A stretch of DNA of 64,000 nucleotides from Salinimicrobium terrae DSM 17865 (GTDB lineage: Bacteria > Bacteroidota > Bacteroidia > Flavobacteriales > Flavobacteriaceae): contig NZ_AUKI01000001.1 in NCBI RefSeq assembly GCF_000424665.1, positions 1-64,000 of the forward strand, in the 5' to 3' direction. The position numbers were made by a program, and so were the translations under genes. Below are positions 24,604 through 34,202 of this stretch, piece by piece. Below the pieces are notes generated by a model, which did no database searches, was not told the origin of the DNA, and was given only the letters and a program-made list of their open reading frames with translations. Numbering within the stretch: the stretch's first letter is position 1; every line of letters starts with the position of its first letter.

Positions 24604-25575
24604 GTGAATAGAAACGGACATTTTGTTATTTCATTGGATTTTGAACTACTTTGGGGTGTTTTTGATGTCGTAGATTACAATGACAAATTCAGGTACTTCA
24701 GGAATACCAGAGAGGAAATTCCTAAAATTTTAACCTTGTTTGAAAGATATGATATCCATGCCACCTGGGCGATTGCAGGTATGTTATTTAATAAGGATTG
24801 GAATGAATGGGAGAAGAATAAACCCCTAAAGTTGCCGATTTACAGGAACAGTAAATTATCTCCTTACTCGTTTATTAATAACCTTTCTGAGGAGGAAAAA
24901 TATAAGCTAAATGACCTCGTATTTGCTCCAGAATTGATAAAAGATATTAAAAAGACTGCAGGTCAGGAAATTGGCACCCACACCTATTCTCATTTCTATT
25001 GTCTTGAAGAAGGTCAGAACGTTGTGGATTTTAAACACGATCTCGAAAAAGCAATTGAATTAGCAGAAGCAAAAAATATTGCTATAAAAACCCTGGTTTT
25101 TCCACGAAATCAAATGAAGGAGGAATATTTAAAGGTATGTGCTGGACTGGGAATAAATAATGTACGTTCAAATCCTTCTGATTGGTATTGGGAAAATACG
25201 CTCTCCGAAAATATTTTTACTAAACTTGCTCGTTCAGGGGATGCCTATTTTCCCCTGGGTAAAAAGACGTATAACCTTGAACCGAAACCCAGCGATGTTG
25301 TTCTTAAACAGCCGGCTAGCCGTTTTTTCCGACCTGTTGAAAGTAATCAAGTTCTGCGTAAACTTAAATTGAAAAGAATTAAGAATGAGATCACCAATGC
25401 TGCACAAAATGGAGAAACGTATCACTTATGGTGGCATCCTCACAACTTTGGAGATGATCCAGTCGCAAGTATGAATGACCTGGAGCTTATTCTACAGCAT
25501 TTTAAGATATGTAAAGAACAATATGGCCTCCAATCGGTCAATATGCAGGAATTACAAAATTCTATACGAGAATGA
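24604..25575 (+). CDS. Polysaccharide deacetylase-family protein
   Basis: The 323 residues have a NodB-like fold: FVISLDFELLWGVFD holds the N-terminal Asp, IHATWAIAGMLF follows, GTHTYSHFYC is the His-x3-His metal motif, and LVFPRNQ comes later. WWHPHNF near the C-terminus supplies the usual last His. It has no signal peptide. The start is GTG 24604, 9 bases after the preceding stop. It is likely a sugar N- or O-deacetylase acting inside the cell on an intermediate. The substrate is unknown. Confidence 0.78.
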   Translation: MNRNGHFVISLDFELLWGVFDVVDYNDKFRYFRNTREEIPKILTLFERYDIHATWAIAGMLFNKDWNEWEKNKPLKLPIYRNSKLSPYSFINNLSEEEKYKLNDLVFAPELIKDIKKTAGQEIGTHTYSHFYCLEEGQNVVDFKHDLEKAIELAEAKNIAIKTLVFPRNQMKEEYLKVCAGLGINNVRSNPSDWYWENTLSENIFTKLARSGDAYFPLGKKTYNLEPKPSDVVLKQPASRFFRPVESNQVLRKLKLKRIKNEITNAAQNGETYHLWWHPHNFGDDPVASMNDLELILQHFKICKEQYGLQSVNMQELQNSIRE

Positions 25576-25677
25576 ATTTTATGTTTATAGATGATCAAAC
25601 ATTAATAGTTTTTTATGATTTATAAGAATAGTCTTTGGCATAGAACTTAGTAATTTCGAATAATTTCAATACAACTT

Positions 25678-26604
25678 ATGCTTCAATGGAAACCGGCAGA
25701 TAAAAAAGCTGCAGTTTGTTTTACTATCGATGATATTCATCCTTCTAAAAGTACAGATTACTACGAAGCAGGAGGGGACCTGGACAAAGGAAGACTGGGC
25801 TTGGTTAAGTGGCTGCTGGATCGGCATCCAGAATTGAAAGTTACTCTTTTCACTACAGCTAATTGGAGAGAAATTTCTCCGGTCCCTACCCGTAAATTCC
25901 TTGCTTCACTTCCGGGAGTTAGAGACAAATTCTTTTTGGCTAAACGCTACCAAAAGGATACAATGAATTTGGAACGGCATCCTGAATTTGTTGAATTTCT
26001 TAATTCGATGAAAAATACGGAAATTGGATTTCATGGTCTCTACCATGTGCATAAAGGGTTAAAAATTCCTGTAGAATTTCAAAATCAAACTAAGGAAGAG
26101 TTTAGGGAGATTTTAAAGGAAATGCAGCGGATCTTTAATAAATCTGGGATTGAACATGTTAAAGGAATATGTCCTCCCGGTTGGAATGCACCAAACGCCT
26201 TATTAGATGAATTAATTAAAGAAAATTTTGATTTTATTGCTTCAGCAAGAGATATTTTCACACCTATTAGTAGGGATGCTAGGACAAATATGAGCGGCAT
26301 CAAAGGAGCTTCCCTAATTAGACCTGAAGCCATAAAAGAAAATAAATTAATTCATTTTCCTACTAATTTCCAGGCCAACTCAAAGGTAGAGCGGGCCAAA
26401 GAAATTATTAATAATTCCGGACTTCTTTCAATTAAGGCGCATATTGTAAAATCGGTTTTTGGCTATATTGCAATAGACGGGGTGGATGAACTTTACATGA
26501 ATTATCTGGACTCTTTATTGACTAATCTGAAAAACGAATATGGTGATTCGCTTTGGTTTACCTCTATGGGGGAAATTTCTGATTATATAAAAAAGAATAA
26601 TTAA
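25678..26604 (+). CDS. Divergent polysaccharide deacetylase-like protein
   Basis: The 308 residues contain CFTIDDIHPSKS at about 15-26, an Asp-Asp pair in the NodB motif 1 position. IGFHGLYHVHKG holds two histidines where motif 2 is expected, and CPPGWNAPN corresponds to motif 3. Overall resemblance to CE4 enzymes is weaker than for the genes at 16072 and 24604, and it may belong to a DUF2334-like branch. Its stop is 2 bases before a GNAT gene, so deacetylation and acylation may be coupled on the same residue. Confidence 0.65.
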   Translation: MLQWKPADKKAAVCFTIDDIHPSKSTDYYEAGGDLDKGRLGLVKWLLDRHPELKVTLFTTANWREISPVPTRKFLASLPGVRDKFFLAKRYQKDTMNLERHPEFVEFLNSMKNTEIGFHGLYHVHKGLKIPVEFQNQTKEEFREILKEMQRIFNKSGIEHVKGICPPGWNAPNALLDELIKENFDFIASARDIFTPISRDARTNMSGIKGASLIRPEAIKENKLIHFPTNFQANSKVERAKEIINNSGLLSIKAHIVKSVFGYIAIDGVDELYMNYLDSLLTNLKNEYGDSLWFTSMGEISDYIKKNN

Positions 26605-26606
26605 TT

Positions 26607-27521
26607 ATGGAAAAATTTGTAATAAACCCCAAAGGTTACAGAGAGGAGTATATTTCTAACCTTAATGCCTGCTTTGGTCACTGGGGAGGGGATGCCGAAT
26701 ACAAATGGGGACTTGAAAGGCAAATCGGGAAACATACGACCGACATAATGCTGATTGAAAATGAAGAGGATGGAGTTATAGCTGGATCAGCGGTATCTTA
26801 CAGAAAGTTATCCCGGGGAAACACTTCTTTTGATATAGGTATAATGACAGGATCCTGGACCTTACCTGCAGCAAGACGGAAGGGCTGCTTTACGAAAATG
26901 ATAAATTGTTCCAAAGAACTATGTAAAGATAATCAGGTTCCTTTCCTTACAGCTTTTGTCACTGAAACAAATGCAAGTAGCCGCAGGCTGGAATCGGAAG
27001 GATCATATATGTTTCCTACCTCTCATTTATTTTCTCCTGAAAAAGTTTATAATGAAAAAGATATACCTGCGCCTGAAGTAGTTGTACGAAACCAGGATGT
27101 GGATAGACAGATCTTTAGCCGTGCCATGGAAACTCAAAAGGAATTACTTAGCTTCAGTTATTCTTTTGAAGAATTCAGGAGCCAGTATTTGGACAGAATA
27201 AAACAAACAACGATCTTAAAGATCGAGGATGATTACGCTATCCTTGAGAATGGTCAAAATGAAATAAAGATTCTTCTTTTGACCTTTTTAAACAATAATG
27301 ATTTCTTAGTTTATCAAAAAGCTATAGGTAATTGGTGTTTAAAAAACAGAGGGCGAAAATCATTTTTCTTTACCACAAGAAATGAACTTGCATCAATTTG
27401 TGAAGAAATTGGTTTTAATAATGTTTCCGGATATTTTACCATTCTTGAGAGTATGGGAGACGCTACAGAATACAACAAAAAATTTGCAGATCTTCATATT
27501 AATATGGGAGACAAGATGTAG
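26607..27521 (+). CDS. GNAT-family acyltransferase
   Basis: The 304 residues carry a GNAT core with IMTGSWTLPAARRKGCFTKM (about residues 87-106) at the acetyl-CoA position and ETNASSRRLESEG after it. A C-terminal half without recognised motifs follows. It is less similar to the two paralogous GNATs at 18992 and 22422 than they are to each other. It is tightly packed between a deacetylase-like gene (2 bases) and a glycosyltransferase (6 bases). A role in acylating an amino sugar after deacetylation is plausible but unproven. Confidence 0.7.
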   Translation: MEKFVINPKGYREEYISNLNACFGHWGGDAEYKWGLERQIGKHTTDIMLIENEEDGVIAGSAVSYRKLSRGNTSFDIGIMTGSWTLPAARRKGCFTKMINCSKELCKDNQVPFLTAFVTETNASSRRLESEGSYMFPTSHLFSPEKVYNEKDIPAPEVVVRNQDVDRQIFSRAMETQKELLSFSYSFEEFRSQYLDRIKQTTILKIEDDYAILENGQNEIKILLLTFLNNNDFLVYQKAIGNWCLKNRGRKSFFFTTRNELASICEEIGFNNVSGYFTILESMGDATEYNKKFADLHINMGDKM

Positions 27522-27527
27522 ATCTGG

Positions 27528-28694
27528 ATGGAGAAACTTATAAGGATTACTACAGTGCCCGTTTCCCTTGAAAACCTACTGGAAGGGCAACTCAATTTTA
27601 TGCAAGGTGAATATGAAGTAATAGCCGTTTCTTCGGAAAAGGAAAGATTAAATAAGTTGGGTGAAAAATTGGGGGTGAGGACCTATTCGGTGGACATGAC
27701 AAGAGAAATTACACCTCACAAAGATATTTCTTCATTATGGGAATTGTACAGGTTTTTTAAAAGGGAAAAACCCTTAATAGTACATACGCATACGCCAAAA
27801 GCCGGCGTTGCGGGGATGATGGCAGCAAAAATGGCCGGAGTGCCTTTACGTTTACATACCTTAGCGGGTCTTCCTTTGTTGGAAGCAAAGGGACCAAAAC
27901 GGAAACTGCTCGAAATAGTAGAAAAATTAACTTTTAAATGTGCGACTAAGGTTTACCCCAATTCAAAAAGGATCCATGATTATGTTCTGGAAAAAAAATT
28001 CATTTCCGCAGAAAAATTAAAAGTACTTGGAAAAGGAAGTTCCAACGGTATAGATACAAATTATTTTAATCCCAATAATTTCGAGAAATCGAGTAAGGAA
28101 AATTTCCGAAAAGAGTTATCCATTTCTAAGGAAGATTTGGTTTTTGTTTTTGTGGGAAGGCTTGTTAGGGATAAGGGAATAAATGAATTGGTCAGGGCCT
28201 TTAAGTTACTGAATAAGGAACATTCTAAAATAAAACTTTTGTTAGTTGGACCTTTTGAGGAAAGTCTTGATCCATTAGAACCTGAAACAGTAAGAATTAT
28301 TGCAAATGATAATTCGATAATTGCAGTAGGATATAAAGATGATGTAAGGCCATATTTGGCCATCTCTGACGTACTTGCTTTTCCGAGTTATCGTGAAGGT
28401 TTTCCCAATGTTGTAATGCAGGCAGGGGCAATGGGTTTACCTGCAATAGTTTCGGACATCAATGGATGTAATGAGATTATAATTGAGGGGAAAAATGGTA
28501 CCATAGTTCCTGCGAAAAGCACTGATGAATTGTATCATGCTATGAAAAAAATGATTCTGGATGAAAATTGGAAGAATTCATTAGCTCATAATGCCAGAAA
28601 GACCATAAAGGATAATTATGAGCGAAAAGATATGTGGAAAGCTATTCTGGCAGAGTATAAACATCTTGAAAAACAATTAAAGAAAGATTTTTAG
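27528..28694 (+). CDS. Family 4 glycosyltransferase, PglA-like
   Basis: This 388-residue GT-B transferase belongs to the group acting early in repeat-unit assembly. PLIVHTHTPKAGVAGMMAAK and LHTLAGLPLLEAKGPKRK are typical of PglA/WcaL-like enzymes that add the second sugar onto an undecaprenyl-diphospho-bacillosamine or similar primer. FVGRLVRDKGINELVRAF opens domain two, and PSYREGFPNVVMQAGAMGLP is the donor motif. A PglC-like primer enzyme (31632) and PglE/PglF-like genes (34853, 36011) in the same locus support this reading. Confidence 0.8.
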   Translation: MEKLIRITTVPVSLENLLEGQLNFMQGEYEVIAVSSEKERLNKLGEKLGVRTYSVDMTREITPHKDISSLWELYRFFKREKPLIVHTHTPKAGVAGMMAAKMAGVPLRLHTLAGLPLLEAKGPKRKLLEIVEKLTFKCATKVYPNSKRIHDYVLEKKFISAEKLKVLGKGSSNGIDTNYFNPNNFEKSSKENFRKELSISKEDLVFVFVGRLVRDKGINELVRAFKLLNKEHSKIKLLLVGPFEESLDPLEPETVRIIANDNSIIAVGYKDDVRPYLAISDVLAFPSYREGFPNVVMQAGAMGLPAIVSDINGCNEIIIEGKNGTIVPAKSTDELYHAMKKMILDENWKNSLAHNARKTIKDNYERKDMWKAILAEYKHLEKQLKKDF

Positions 28695-28697
28695 TTT

Positions 28698-30602
28698 ATG
28701 TGTGGAATTAATGGATTTGTTTCGACTAAAGAGGAAGATAAAACTGAAATTTCCAGGATTTTGGGTGAAATGAATCAGGAAATTGTCCATCGGGGTCCCG
28801 ATCAGGATGGATTTTTTACTGAATCAACCCCATCTTATTCTGTTGGAATGGCTATGCGTAGGTTGTCTATAATAGATCTTGCCACAGGTGAGCAGCCAAT
28901 GGCTTCAGACGATGGAATGATCCAGCTAGTTTTTAATGGGGAAATTTATAATTATAAGAGTTTAAAAGATCAATTAATTGATCTGGGATATAAATTTAAA
29001 ACGACTTCAGATACCGAAGTTATCCTTCGCTTATATGAGGAGCATGGAAGTGATAGTTTTAAAAGGTTGGACGGGATGTTTGCCTTTAGCATTTATGACA
29101 GGAACCTTAATAAAATTTTTATTGCGAGGGATTACTTTGGAGAAAAACCTCTGTACTACACTCAGCAAAAAGAAAAATTCATATGGGCTTCAGAATTAAA
29201 ATCTGTTATGACCCGTAAATCAGTTAAACCTCCAATTTCTCTTGAAGGTCTTAATCTGTTTTTTCAATTCACTTATATTCCTGCCCCTTTTACAATTTAT
29301 GAAGGTATATACAAGTTAGAAGCTAATCATTATCTTGAATTTGATTGTAGAAAAAATTCTTTCTCAATTGCTGAAATTGAGCAGGAATTTCAGGAGCACA
29401 AAAAAGAAATTAATTTTTCTGAAGCAAAAAATAAGGCACATGAGCTGGTGCAGGAAAGTGTTCAAAGTAGGTCTGTATCCGATGTTCCAATAGGAACATT
29501 TTTATCTGGTGGTGTGGATTCTTCAGTTGTTTCAATATGTTTAGCACAACAAGCTGAAAAAAAAATAGATACCTTTTCGATAGGATTTGAGAAGAAATCC
29601 TTTGATGAAACAGACAAATCAAGGACCGTTGCAGAACTCATTGGTAGTAATCATCATGAGTTCGTAATTTCTGAAGGTGATCTAAAGGATAATATGGACC
29701 AGATTCTGCTAAATTTTGATGAACCTTTTGCAGATTCGTCCTCTTTACCTACCTACCTGGTGGCTCAAAAAACAAGACAACAGGTAAAGGTAGCACTTAC
29801 AGGAGATGGTGGAGACGAAGTTTTTGGTGGATACAATAAGTATTACATGGGTAAAATGAATAACAAATATACTTCATTAATACCTAGATCTCTTCACAAT
29901 GTAATAATTGGATCTACTGCTCCTTTTCTTTCAACCAAAGATGATAACAGAGGGTTTAGGTTTAAAACCAAACGTCTTTTAAAAGCTGTGAACTACGAAG
30001 GTGAGTTTTATTTTAATATAATGTCCCTGGGGTTTCCCCGAAATGAACTTAAGGAAATTTTGAAAGACAAATTTTTAAAAGCTGATGCTCTGGACTACTA
30101 CAAGAGCAAAATTGGTGACCGTAACAAAACCTTACAGGATTTTAGAAAAATTGACCAGATCATTAGCCTGGAGGGTGATATGCTGGTGAAAGTCGATCGA
30201 ACGAGTATGCTTACTTCTCTAGAGAGCCGTTCTCCTTTTTTAAATAAGGAGTTGTGGAATTTCACATCTCAGTTACCCGAAAATTATTTAATGAAAGGTT
30301 GGAACAAAAAGTATTTATTAAAAGAGGCTTTTAAAAAGTACTTTCCAGAAGACTTTTTGAATAAATCCAAGAAAGGATTTGGTGTCCCCGTAGGAGACTG
30401 GCTAAGAGGTTATCTCAGAAAAGAATTATTGAGCTACTCCGATAAAAGCTTTCTTAATTCCCAGGGAATTTTTAATACAGAAGTGATTATTGCTCTCATT
30501 AATAATCACATTTCTGGTAAAGTTGATAATACTTTCAGGGTATGGACTTTCTTCTGTTTTCAGAAGTGGTACAAACAGACTTATAACCATTCGAAAAACT
30601 AA
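28698..30602 (+). CDS. asnB: Asparagine synthase (glutamine-hydrolysing)-type amidotransferase
   Basis: The 634 residues have two domains. The N-terminal class II glutaminase starts MCGINGF with the nucleophile Cys2 and includes HRGPDQDG and FNGEIYN. The synthetase domain carries the PP-loop FLSGGVDSSVV (about residue 270) and LTGDGGDEVFGGY. Genes of this type inside polysaccharide loci often amidate sugar carboxylates rather than make asparagine. With a UDP-GalA-forming epimerase at 929, uronamide formation is a reasonable role. Asparagine synthesis cannot be excluded from sequence alone. Confidence 0.85.
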   Translation: MCGINGFVSTKEEDKTEISRILGEMNQEIVHRGPDQDGFFTESTPSYSVGMAMRRLSIIDLATGEQPMASDDGMIQLVFNGEIYNYKSLKDQLIDLGYKFKTTSDTEVILRLYEEHGSDSFKRLDGMFAFSIYDRNLNKIFIARDYFGEKPLYYTQQKEKFIWASELKSVMTRKSVKPPISLEGLNLFFQFTYIPAPFTIYEGIYKLEANHYLEFDCRKNSFSIAEIEQEFQEHKKEINFSEAKNKAHELVQESVQSRSVSDVPIGTFLSGGVDSSVVSICLAQQAEKKIDTFSIGFEKKSFDETDKSRTVAELIGSNHHEFVISEGDLKDNMDQILLNFDEPFADSSSLPTYLVAQKTRQQVKVALTGDGGDEVFGGYNKYYMGKMNNKYTSLIPRSLHNVIIGSTAPFLSTKDDNRGFRFKTKRLLKAVNYEGEFYFNIMSLGFPRNELKEILKDKFLKADALDYYKSKIGDRNKTLQDFRKIDQIISLEGDMLVKVDRTSMLTSLESRSPFLNKELWNFTSQLPENYLMKGWNKKYLLKEAFKKYFPEDFLNKSKKGFGVPVGDWLRGYLRKELLSYSDKSFLNSQGIFNTEVIIALINNHISGKVDNTFRVWTFFCFQKWYKQTYNHSKN

Positions 30603-30656
30603 GCACGACAAATTAAAATTGTAATAGGAATTAAATAATTAAAATTTTTCCAATTA

Positions 30657-31511
30657 ATGGTAAAAGAGATAGGATCAGTTGAAAACGGAGGAGCTAGAGT
30701 TGGAGTGATAATATTGACTTATAATCGTCTAAGTTTATTAAAAATAACTTTATGTAAGGTCCTTGCTCAGACTCATCGTCCTCATGAAATCCTGGTTGTG
30801 GATAATTATTCTACAGACGGCACCAAAGAATATCTTGAGACCCTTGATACAATAACGACTATTTATTTAGAAGAGAATACGGGTCCTGCGGGAGGATTCT
30901 TTGAAGGAGTTAAATATTTTGCTGAAAATTCTTCAGTTGATTTTGTGTGGATGATGGATGATGATTTTTTTCCTTTTGATTCCTGCCTGGAAATACTTGT
31001 TAAAAATACAAATAGAGATACGGTGGTTTTTCCTTTCGTTAGAGAAAAAGATTTTGCTTCCAGAAGACAACCGGGATGGTGGGGGGTTTTGGTGCCCATG
31101 CCTATAATTAATCACGTTGGCTATCCCCGAAAAGATTTATTTTTCTGGTCTGAGGATACAGAATTTCTCCAGGCTAGAATAGAACAAAAGTTTAAATATC
31201 CTTTAAAATGGATTTCTTCTGCTAAGGGAGTACATTTCACCAAGAGAGAAACAAATTATCGTCAGCCTTGGCGCTATTATTACGAAATACGTAATTCCAC
31301 ATATTCCCGATTATTTATAAAGGAACGAACTGCGCTTCGAATGTATAAAATTGTAAGAAGCTGGGTCAAGCTTTTCGGTAGCATTATTGTAAAGGAAAAT
31401 AACAAATTTGAAAAAATGAAATTTTTCTTGTTGGGTTCCTATCATGGATTAACAAAGCAGTTGGGTAAAACTGTAGAGCCTAAAACAGGTAAAATTATTA
31501 AAAAGAAGTAA
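30657..31511 (+). CDS. Family 2 glycosyltransferase
   Basis: This 284-residue GT-A inverting transferase has VGVIILTYNRLSLLKITL near the start, then ILVVDNYSTDGT. WMMDDDFFPF is the metal-binding DxD region, and ENTGPAGGFFEGVKYF is typical of galactofuranosyl/rhamnosyl-type GT2 enzymes. TKRETNYRQPWRYYYEIRN in the C-terminal part supports that subgroup. It lies 54 bases after asnB. It probably adds a terminal or branch sugar to the repeat unit, with unknown donor. Confidence 0.82.
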   Translation: MVKEIGSVENGGARVGVIILTYNRLSLLKITLCKVLAQTHRPHEILVVDNYSTDGTKEYLETLDTITTIYLEENTGPAGGFFEGVKYFAENSSVDFVWMMDDDFFPFDSCLEILVKNTNRDTVVFPFVREKDFASRRQPGWWGVLVPMPIINHVGYPRKDLFFWSEDTEFLQARIEQKFKYPLKWISSAKGVHFTKRETNYRQPWRYYYEIRNSTYSRLFIKERTALRMYKIVRSWVKLFGSIIVKENNKFEKMKFFLLGSYHGLTKQLGKTVEPKTGKIIKKK

Positions 31512-31605
31512 AACCGGCTGTTTCTTATCTTTTTTTTAATTGAGGAGAGATTGTTTGCTATTGTCTTTAACAAAACTTTACATAGGTCTTTCTTACGAAA
31601 TCCTG

Positions 31606-31613
31606 TAGTTTTG
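31606..31613 (+). promoter_or_regulatory. Candidate -7 box (TAGTTTTG)
   Basis: TAGTTTTG fits TAnnTTTG exactly and lies 18 bases before the GTG start of the priming transferase, inside a 120-base gap. No TTG lies 17-23 bases upstream, so only half of the promoter is visible. Confidence 0.3.
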
Positions 31614-31631
31614 CTGTTAAATTAATGTTGA

Positions 31632-32252
31632 GTGTACCAAACTTTTTTAAAGCCTCTAATAGATTTTATTGTTGCACTAACAGGCCTAATTATTCTTTTT
31701 CCTGTTTTTATTCTTGTCGCCCTTGTTCTAACCTTTGCCAATAAAGATAATCCATTTTTTTTACAAGTTAGACCTGGGAAAAATGAAAAGCTTTTTAAAA
31801 TTATAAAATTTAAAACCATGAAAGATGCCAAGGATAAGCATGGCATCGACCTTCCAGATGATCAACGACTAACATCGGTGGGTAGACTGGTGAGAAAGAC
31901 ATCTTTAGACGAAATACCTCAGTTATTAAACGTTTTAAAAGGAGATATGAGTCTTATTGGACCAAGACCCTTGCTTCCCGAGTATCTTGAACTATACACT
32001 CCTTATCAGAGAAAGAGGCACGAAGTGCGACCCGGAATTACTGGTTGGGCTGCTGTAAATGGAAGAAATACTCTTGATTGGAATCAAAAATTTGAATTGG
32101 ATGTGTGGTATGTAAAAAATATCAGTTTTGGATTAGATTTTAAAATTTTATTAAGGACTATAGAGAAAGTTATTACATCCGAAGGAGTGAGTGCCGAAGG
32201 TCATCCAACTATGCCGAGATTTTCGGAGTATCTCAAAAACAAAAACAAGTAA
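31632..32252 (+). CDS. Priming sugar-phosphate transferase (PglC/WcaJ-type)
   Basis: It transfers a sugar-1-phosphate from a UDP-sugar to undecaprenyl phosphate, starting each repeat unit on the inner membrane. The 206 residues are the short, single-helix form: a hydrophobic re-entrant segment (about 8-32), FLQVRPGKNEKLFKIIKFKT, SLDEIPQLLNVLKGDMSLIG with the catalytic Asp-Glu, and RPGITGWAAVNGRN. The start is GTG 31632. Size and motifs match PglC/WecP-like monotopic enzymes, and the PglE/PglF-like genes downstream suggest an amino-deoxy sugar as primer. Confidence 0.9.
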   Translation: MYQTFLKPLIDFIVALTGLIILFPVFILVALVLTFANKDNPFFLQVRPGKNEKLFKIIKFKTMKDAKDKHGIDLPDDQRLTSVGRLVRKTSLDEIPQLLNVLKGDMSLIGPRPLLPEYLELYTPYQRKRHEVRPGITGWAAVNGRNTLDWNQKFELDVWYVKNISFGLDFKILLRTIEKVITSEGVSAEGHPTMPRFSEYLKNKNK

Positions 32253-33292
32253 TGAAAAGAATACTAGTAACCGGTGCCGGAGCTTTACTCGGTCAGGGAA
32301 TTCTAAGATCGCTTAGTTATTCTAAGAATGAGTACTATGTCATAACTGCAGATCCCGATGTGCGTTCGACTGGCCACGCACTGGCAGATAAATCTTATAT
32401 TATTCCATTTGCCGGGGATGAAGTTTATCTAAAGAGAATAGAGGATATTATTGAACAGGAGCATATTGATCTAATTCTAATAGGAACAGATGTCGAATTG
32501 CCACTTTTTGCAACTAAGAAAGAATACTTAGAGAAGAAATATTCTTTAATTGTAGTTGTTTCAAAGACGGAAGCCGTAGAAATTGCTAATGATAAATGGA
32601 AAACAGCTCAATTTTTAAAAGATAATGGTTTTCCATTTCCTGTTTCTGCATTGACATCAGATAAAAAAGAAATTGAGCGACTGACAAAATTAGTCGATTT
32701 TCCTCTTATTGCAAAACCAGTAGATGGAGCAAGATCAAAAGGTTTACAAACGATTAATAATTATAATGAACTTAAAGAGATTTGCAGCTATGAAAACAAC
32801 CTTGTAGTTCAGGAGAAAATTAAAGAGGATGAGGGTGAATTTACGACTGGCTGTCTTGTCTTCGGAGGGAAATGTGTAGCAGTAGTGTCTCTAATCCGTG
32901 ATTTGCGGGATGGAAATACCTGGCGAGCTTATCGGAATGGAGATTCACCATATGATGATCAAATCGCCAAAATAGCAGAGAAGCTGGGAGTTGAAGGTCC
33001 GGCAAATTTTCAATACAGAATTAAAAATGGTCAACCTGTTGTCTTCGAAGTGAATTGCAGGTTTAGTGGAACAACTCCTTTAAGAATGATGTACGGCTTC
33101 AATGAAGTAGAGGCCCTAATACAGTATTATCTAGAGAATGAAAGTGTACAAAGACCCTCATTACGATCAGGTACTATATTGAGAACTTTTTCTGATGTCT
33201 TTATTCCTAATGAGGTGATAAGTGAATTTGAGGAAAAAGGGGAGACTGCAGCTTTTAAGGCCGAGTTTTTTTCTTTTAATAAAAGTTCTTAA
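32252..33292 (+). CDS. ATP-grasp carboxylate-amine ligase-like protein
   Basis: The 346 residues show a pre-ATP-grasp Rossmann-like domain (RILVTGAGALLGQGILRSL, TADPDVRSTGHAL) and an ATP-grasp domain of the carbamoyl-phosphate synthase large-subunit type. PLIAKPVDGARSKGLQ is the nucleotide-binding loop and FEVNCRFSGTTPLRMMYGF holds the metal ligands. ATP-grasp ligases join a carboxylate to an amine. In this setting it may attach an amino acid or other acid to a sugar amine. Start and stop overlap its neighbours by one base each (TAATG), so it belongs to the same unit as the primer enzyme and the reductase. Confidence 0.78.
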   Translation: MKRILVTGAGALLGQGILRSLSYSKNEYYVITADPDVRSTGHALADKSYIIPFAGDEVYLKRIEDIIEQEHIDLILIGTDVELPLFATKKEYLEKKYSLIVVVSKTEAVEIANDKWKTAQFLKDNGFPFPVSALTSDKKEIERLTKLVDFPLIAKPVDGARSKGLQTINNYNELKEICSYENNLVVQEKIKEDEGEFTTGCLVFGGKCVAVVSLIRDLRDGNTWRAYRNGDSPYDDQIAKIAEKLGVEGPANFQYRIKNGQPVVFEVNCRFSGTTPLRMMYGFNEVEALIQYYLENESVQRPSLRSGTILRTFSDVFIPNEVISEFEEKGETAAFKAEFFSFNKSS

Positions 33293-34200
33293 TGAAATTT
33301 TTAATTTTTGGTGGAACGGGATTTGTTGGGCGTGCTTTGATTCAATATTTAAAGGACCAGGGGGAAGACGTTGTACATGTTTCACGATCAGGAAAAAATG
33401 ACTCTATAGCTCTGGATATTACTAATGAAAAGGATTTTTTAAATCTGGATGTAATTCCCGATGTTATAGTTAATTGTGCTTCTGTTACTCCAAAAAAAGG
33501 TAGAACTTCCAAGGATCCTGAATTTTTGAGAGAGTTATTTTCTACTAATGTAATCGGAGCAGTAAATATTTGCAATTGGGCTATAAAAAAGGAAGTTCCT
33601 AAGGTTATTAATTGTTCAACTCTTGTTGTGGTACGGAAACCATGGCCAATTCCTTTAAAAGAAGAACATCAAAATCCACCTACTGGATACCACGTGGGGT
33701 ATGCTATGTCAAAGCTAGGTCAGGAACAATTAATGAATGAGTGCTTCGAGGGGAGTAGTTCGCAATTAATCCATCTAAGGCTTTCGGCAGTTTATGGTCC
33801 CGGTATGTCGGCTGAGGGAATCATTTTTGATACCCTTAAGAAATTGGAGAGGAATGAAGATGTAAATTTAAAGGATTCCAGGAAGAATTCTATTGATTTA
33901 ATTCATGTGAGAGATGTTAGCCGAGTGATTTACAGTATTAGTAAGGGTCCGTTAAAGGATAAAATCTTAAACGTTGCAAAGGGTGAAGAACTTTTGATAT
34001 GGGATCTTGTCCATCTTCTAAAGAAATTAAAACAGTCAGATTCTAAAATATTAAATTCAGACTCTAATTTATCCGCCTCGCCATCTGCCATAGACATTTC
34101 AAGATTGGAAAAATATCTCGGCAGGGAGTTCACTAAATTTACACCCTATGAGGATGGTTTGAAAGAGATAATAGATTTTGAAAAAAAGAATAATTTTTAA
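33292..34200 (+). CDS. NAD(P)-dependent epimerase/reductase (SDR)
   Basis: The 302 residues are an extended SDR: FLIFGGTGFVGRAL (nucleotide-binding, residues 3-16), VIVNCASVTPKKGR, and GYAMSKLGQEQLM with the YxxxK pair. It resembles RmlD/WbpK-like nucleotide-sugar reductases or epimerases. STLVVVRKPWP replaces the common SSxxVYG segment, so the catalytic Ser may be the Ser of NCSTL. The substrate is unknown. It is packed between the ATP-grasp gene (1-base overlap) and a metallophosphoesterase (2 bases). Confidence 0.78.
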   Translation: MKFLIFGGTGFVGRALIQYLKDQGEDVVHVSRSGKNDSIALDITNEKDFLNLDVIPDVIVNCASVTPKKGRTSKDPEFLRELFSTNVIGAVNICNWAIKKEVPKVINCSTLVVVRKPWPIPLKEEHQNPPTGYHVGYAMSKLGQEQLMNECFEGSSSQLIHLRLSAVYGPGMSAEGIIFDTLKKLERNEDVNLKDSRKNSIDLIHVRDVSRVIYSISKGPLKDKILNVAKGEELLIWDLVHLLKKLKQSDSKILNSDSNLSASPSAIDISRLEKYLGREFTKFTPYEDGLKEIIDFEKKNNF

Positions 34201-34202
34201 AT

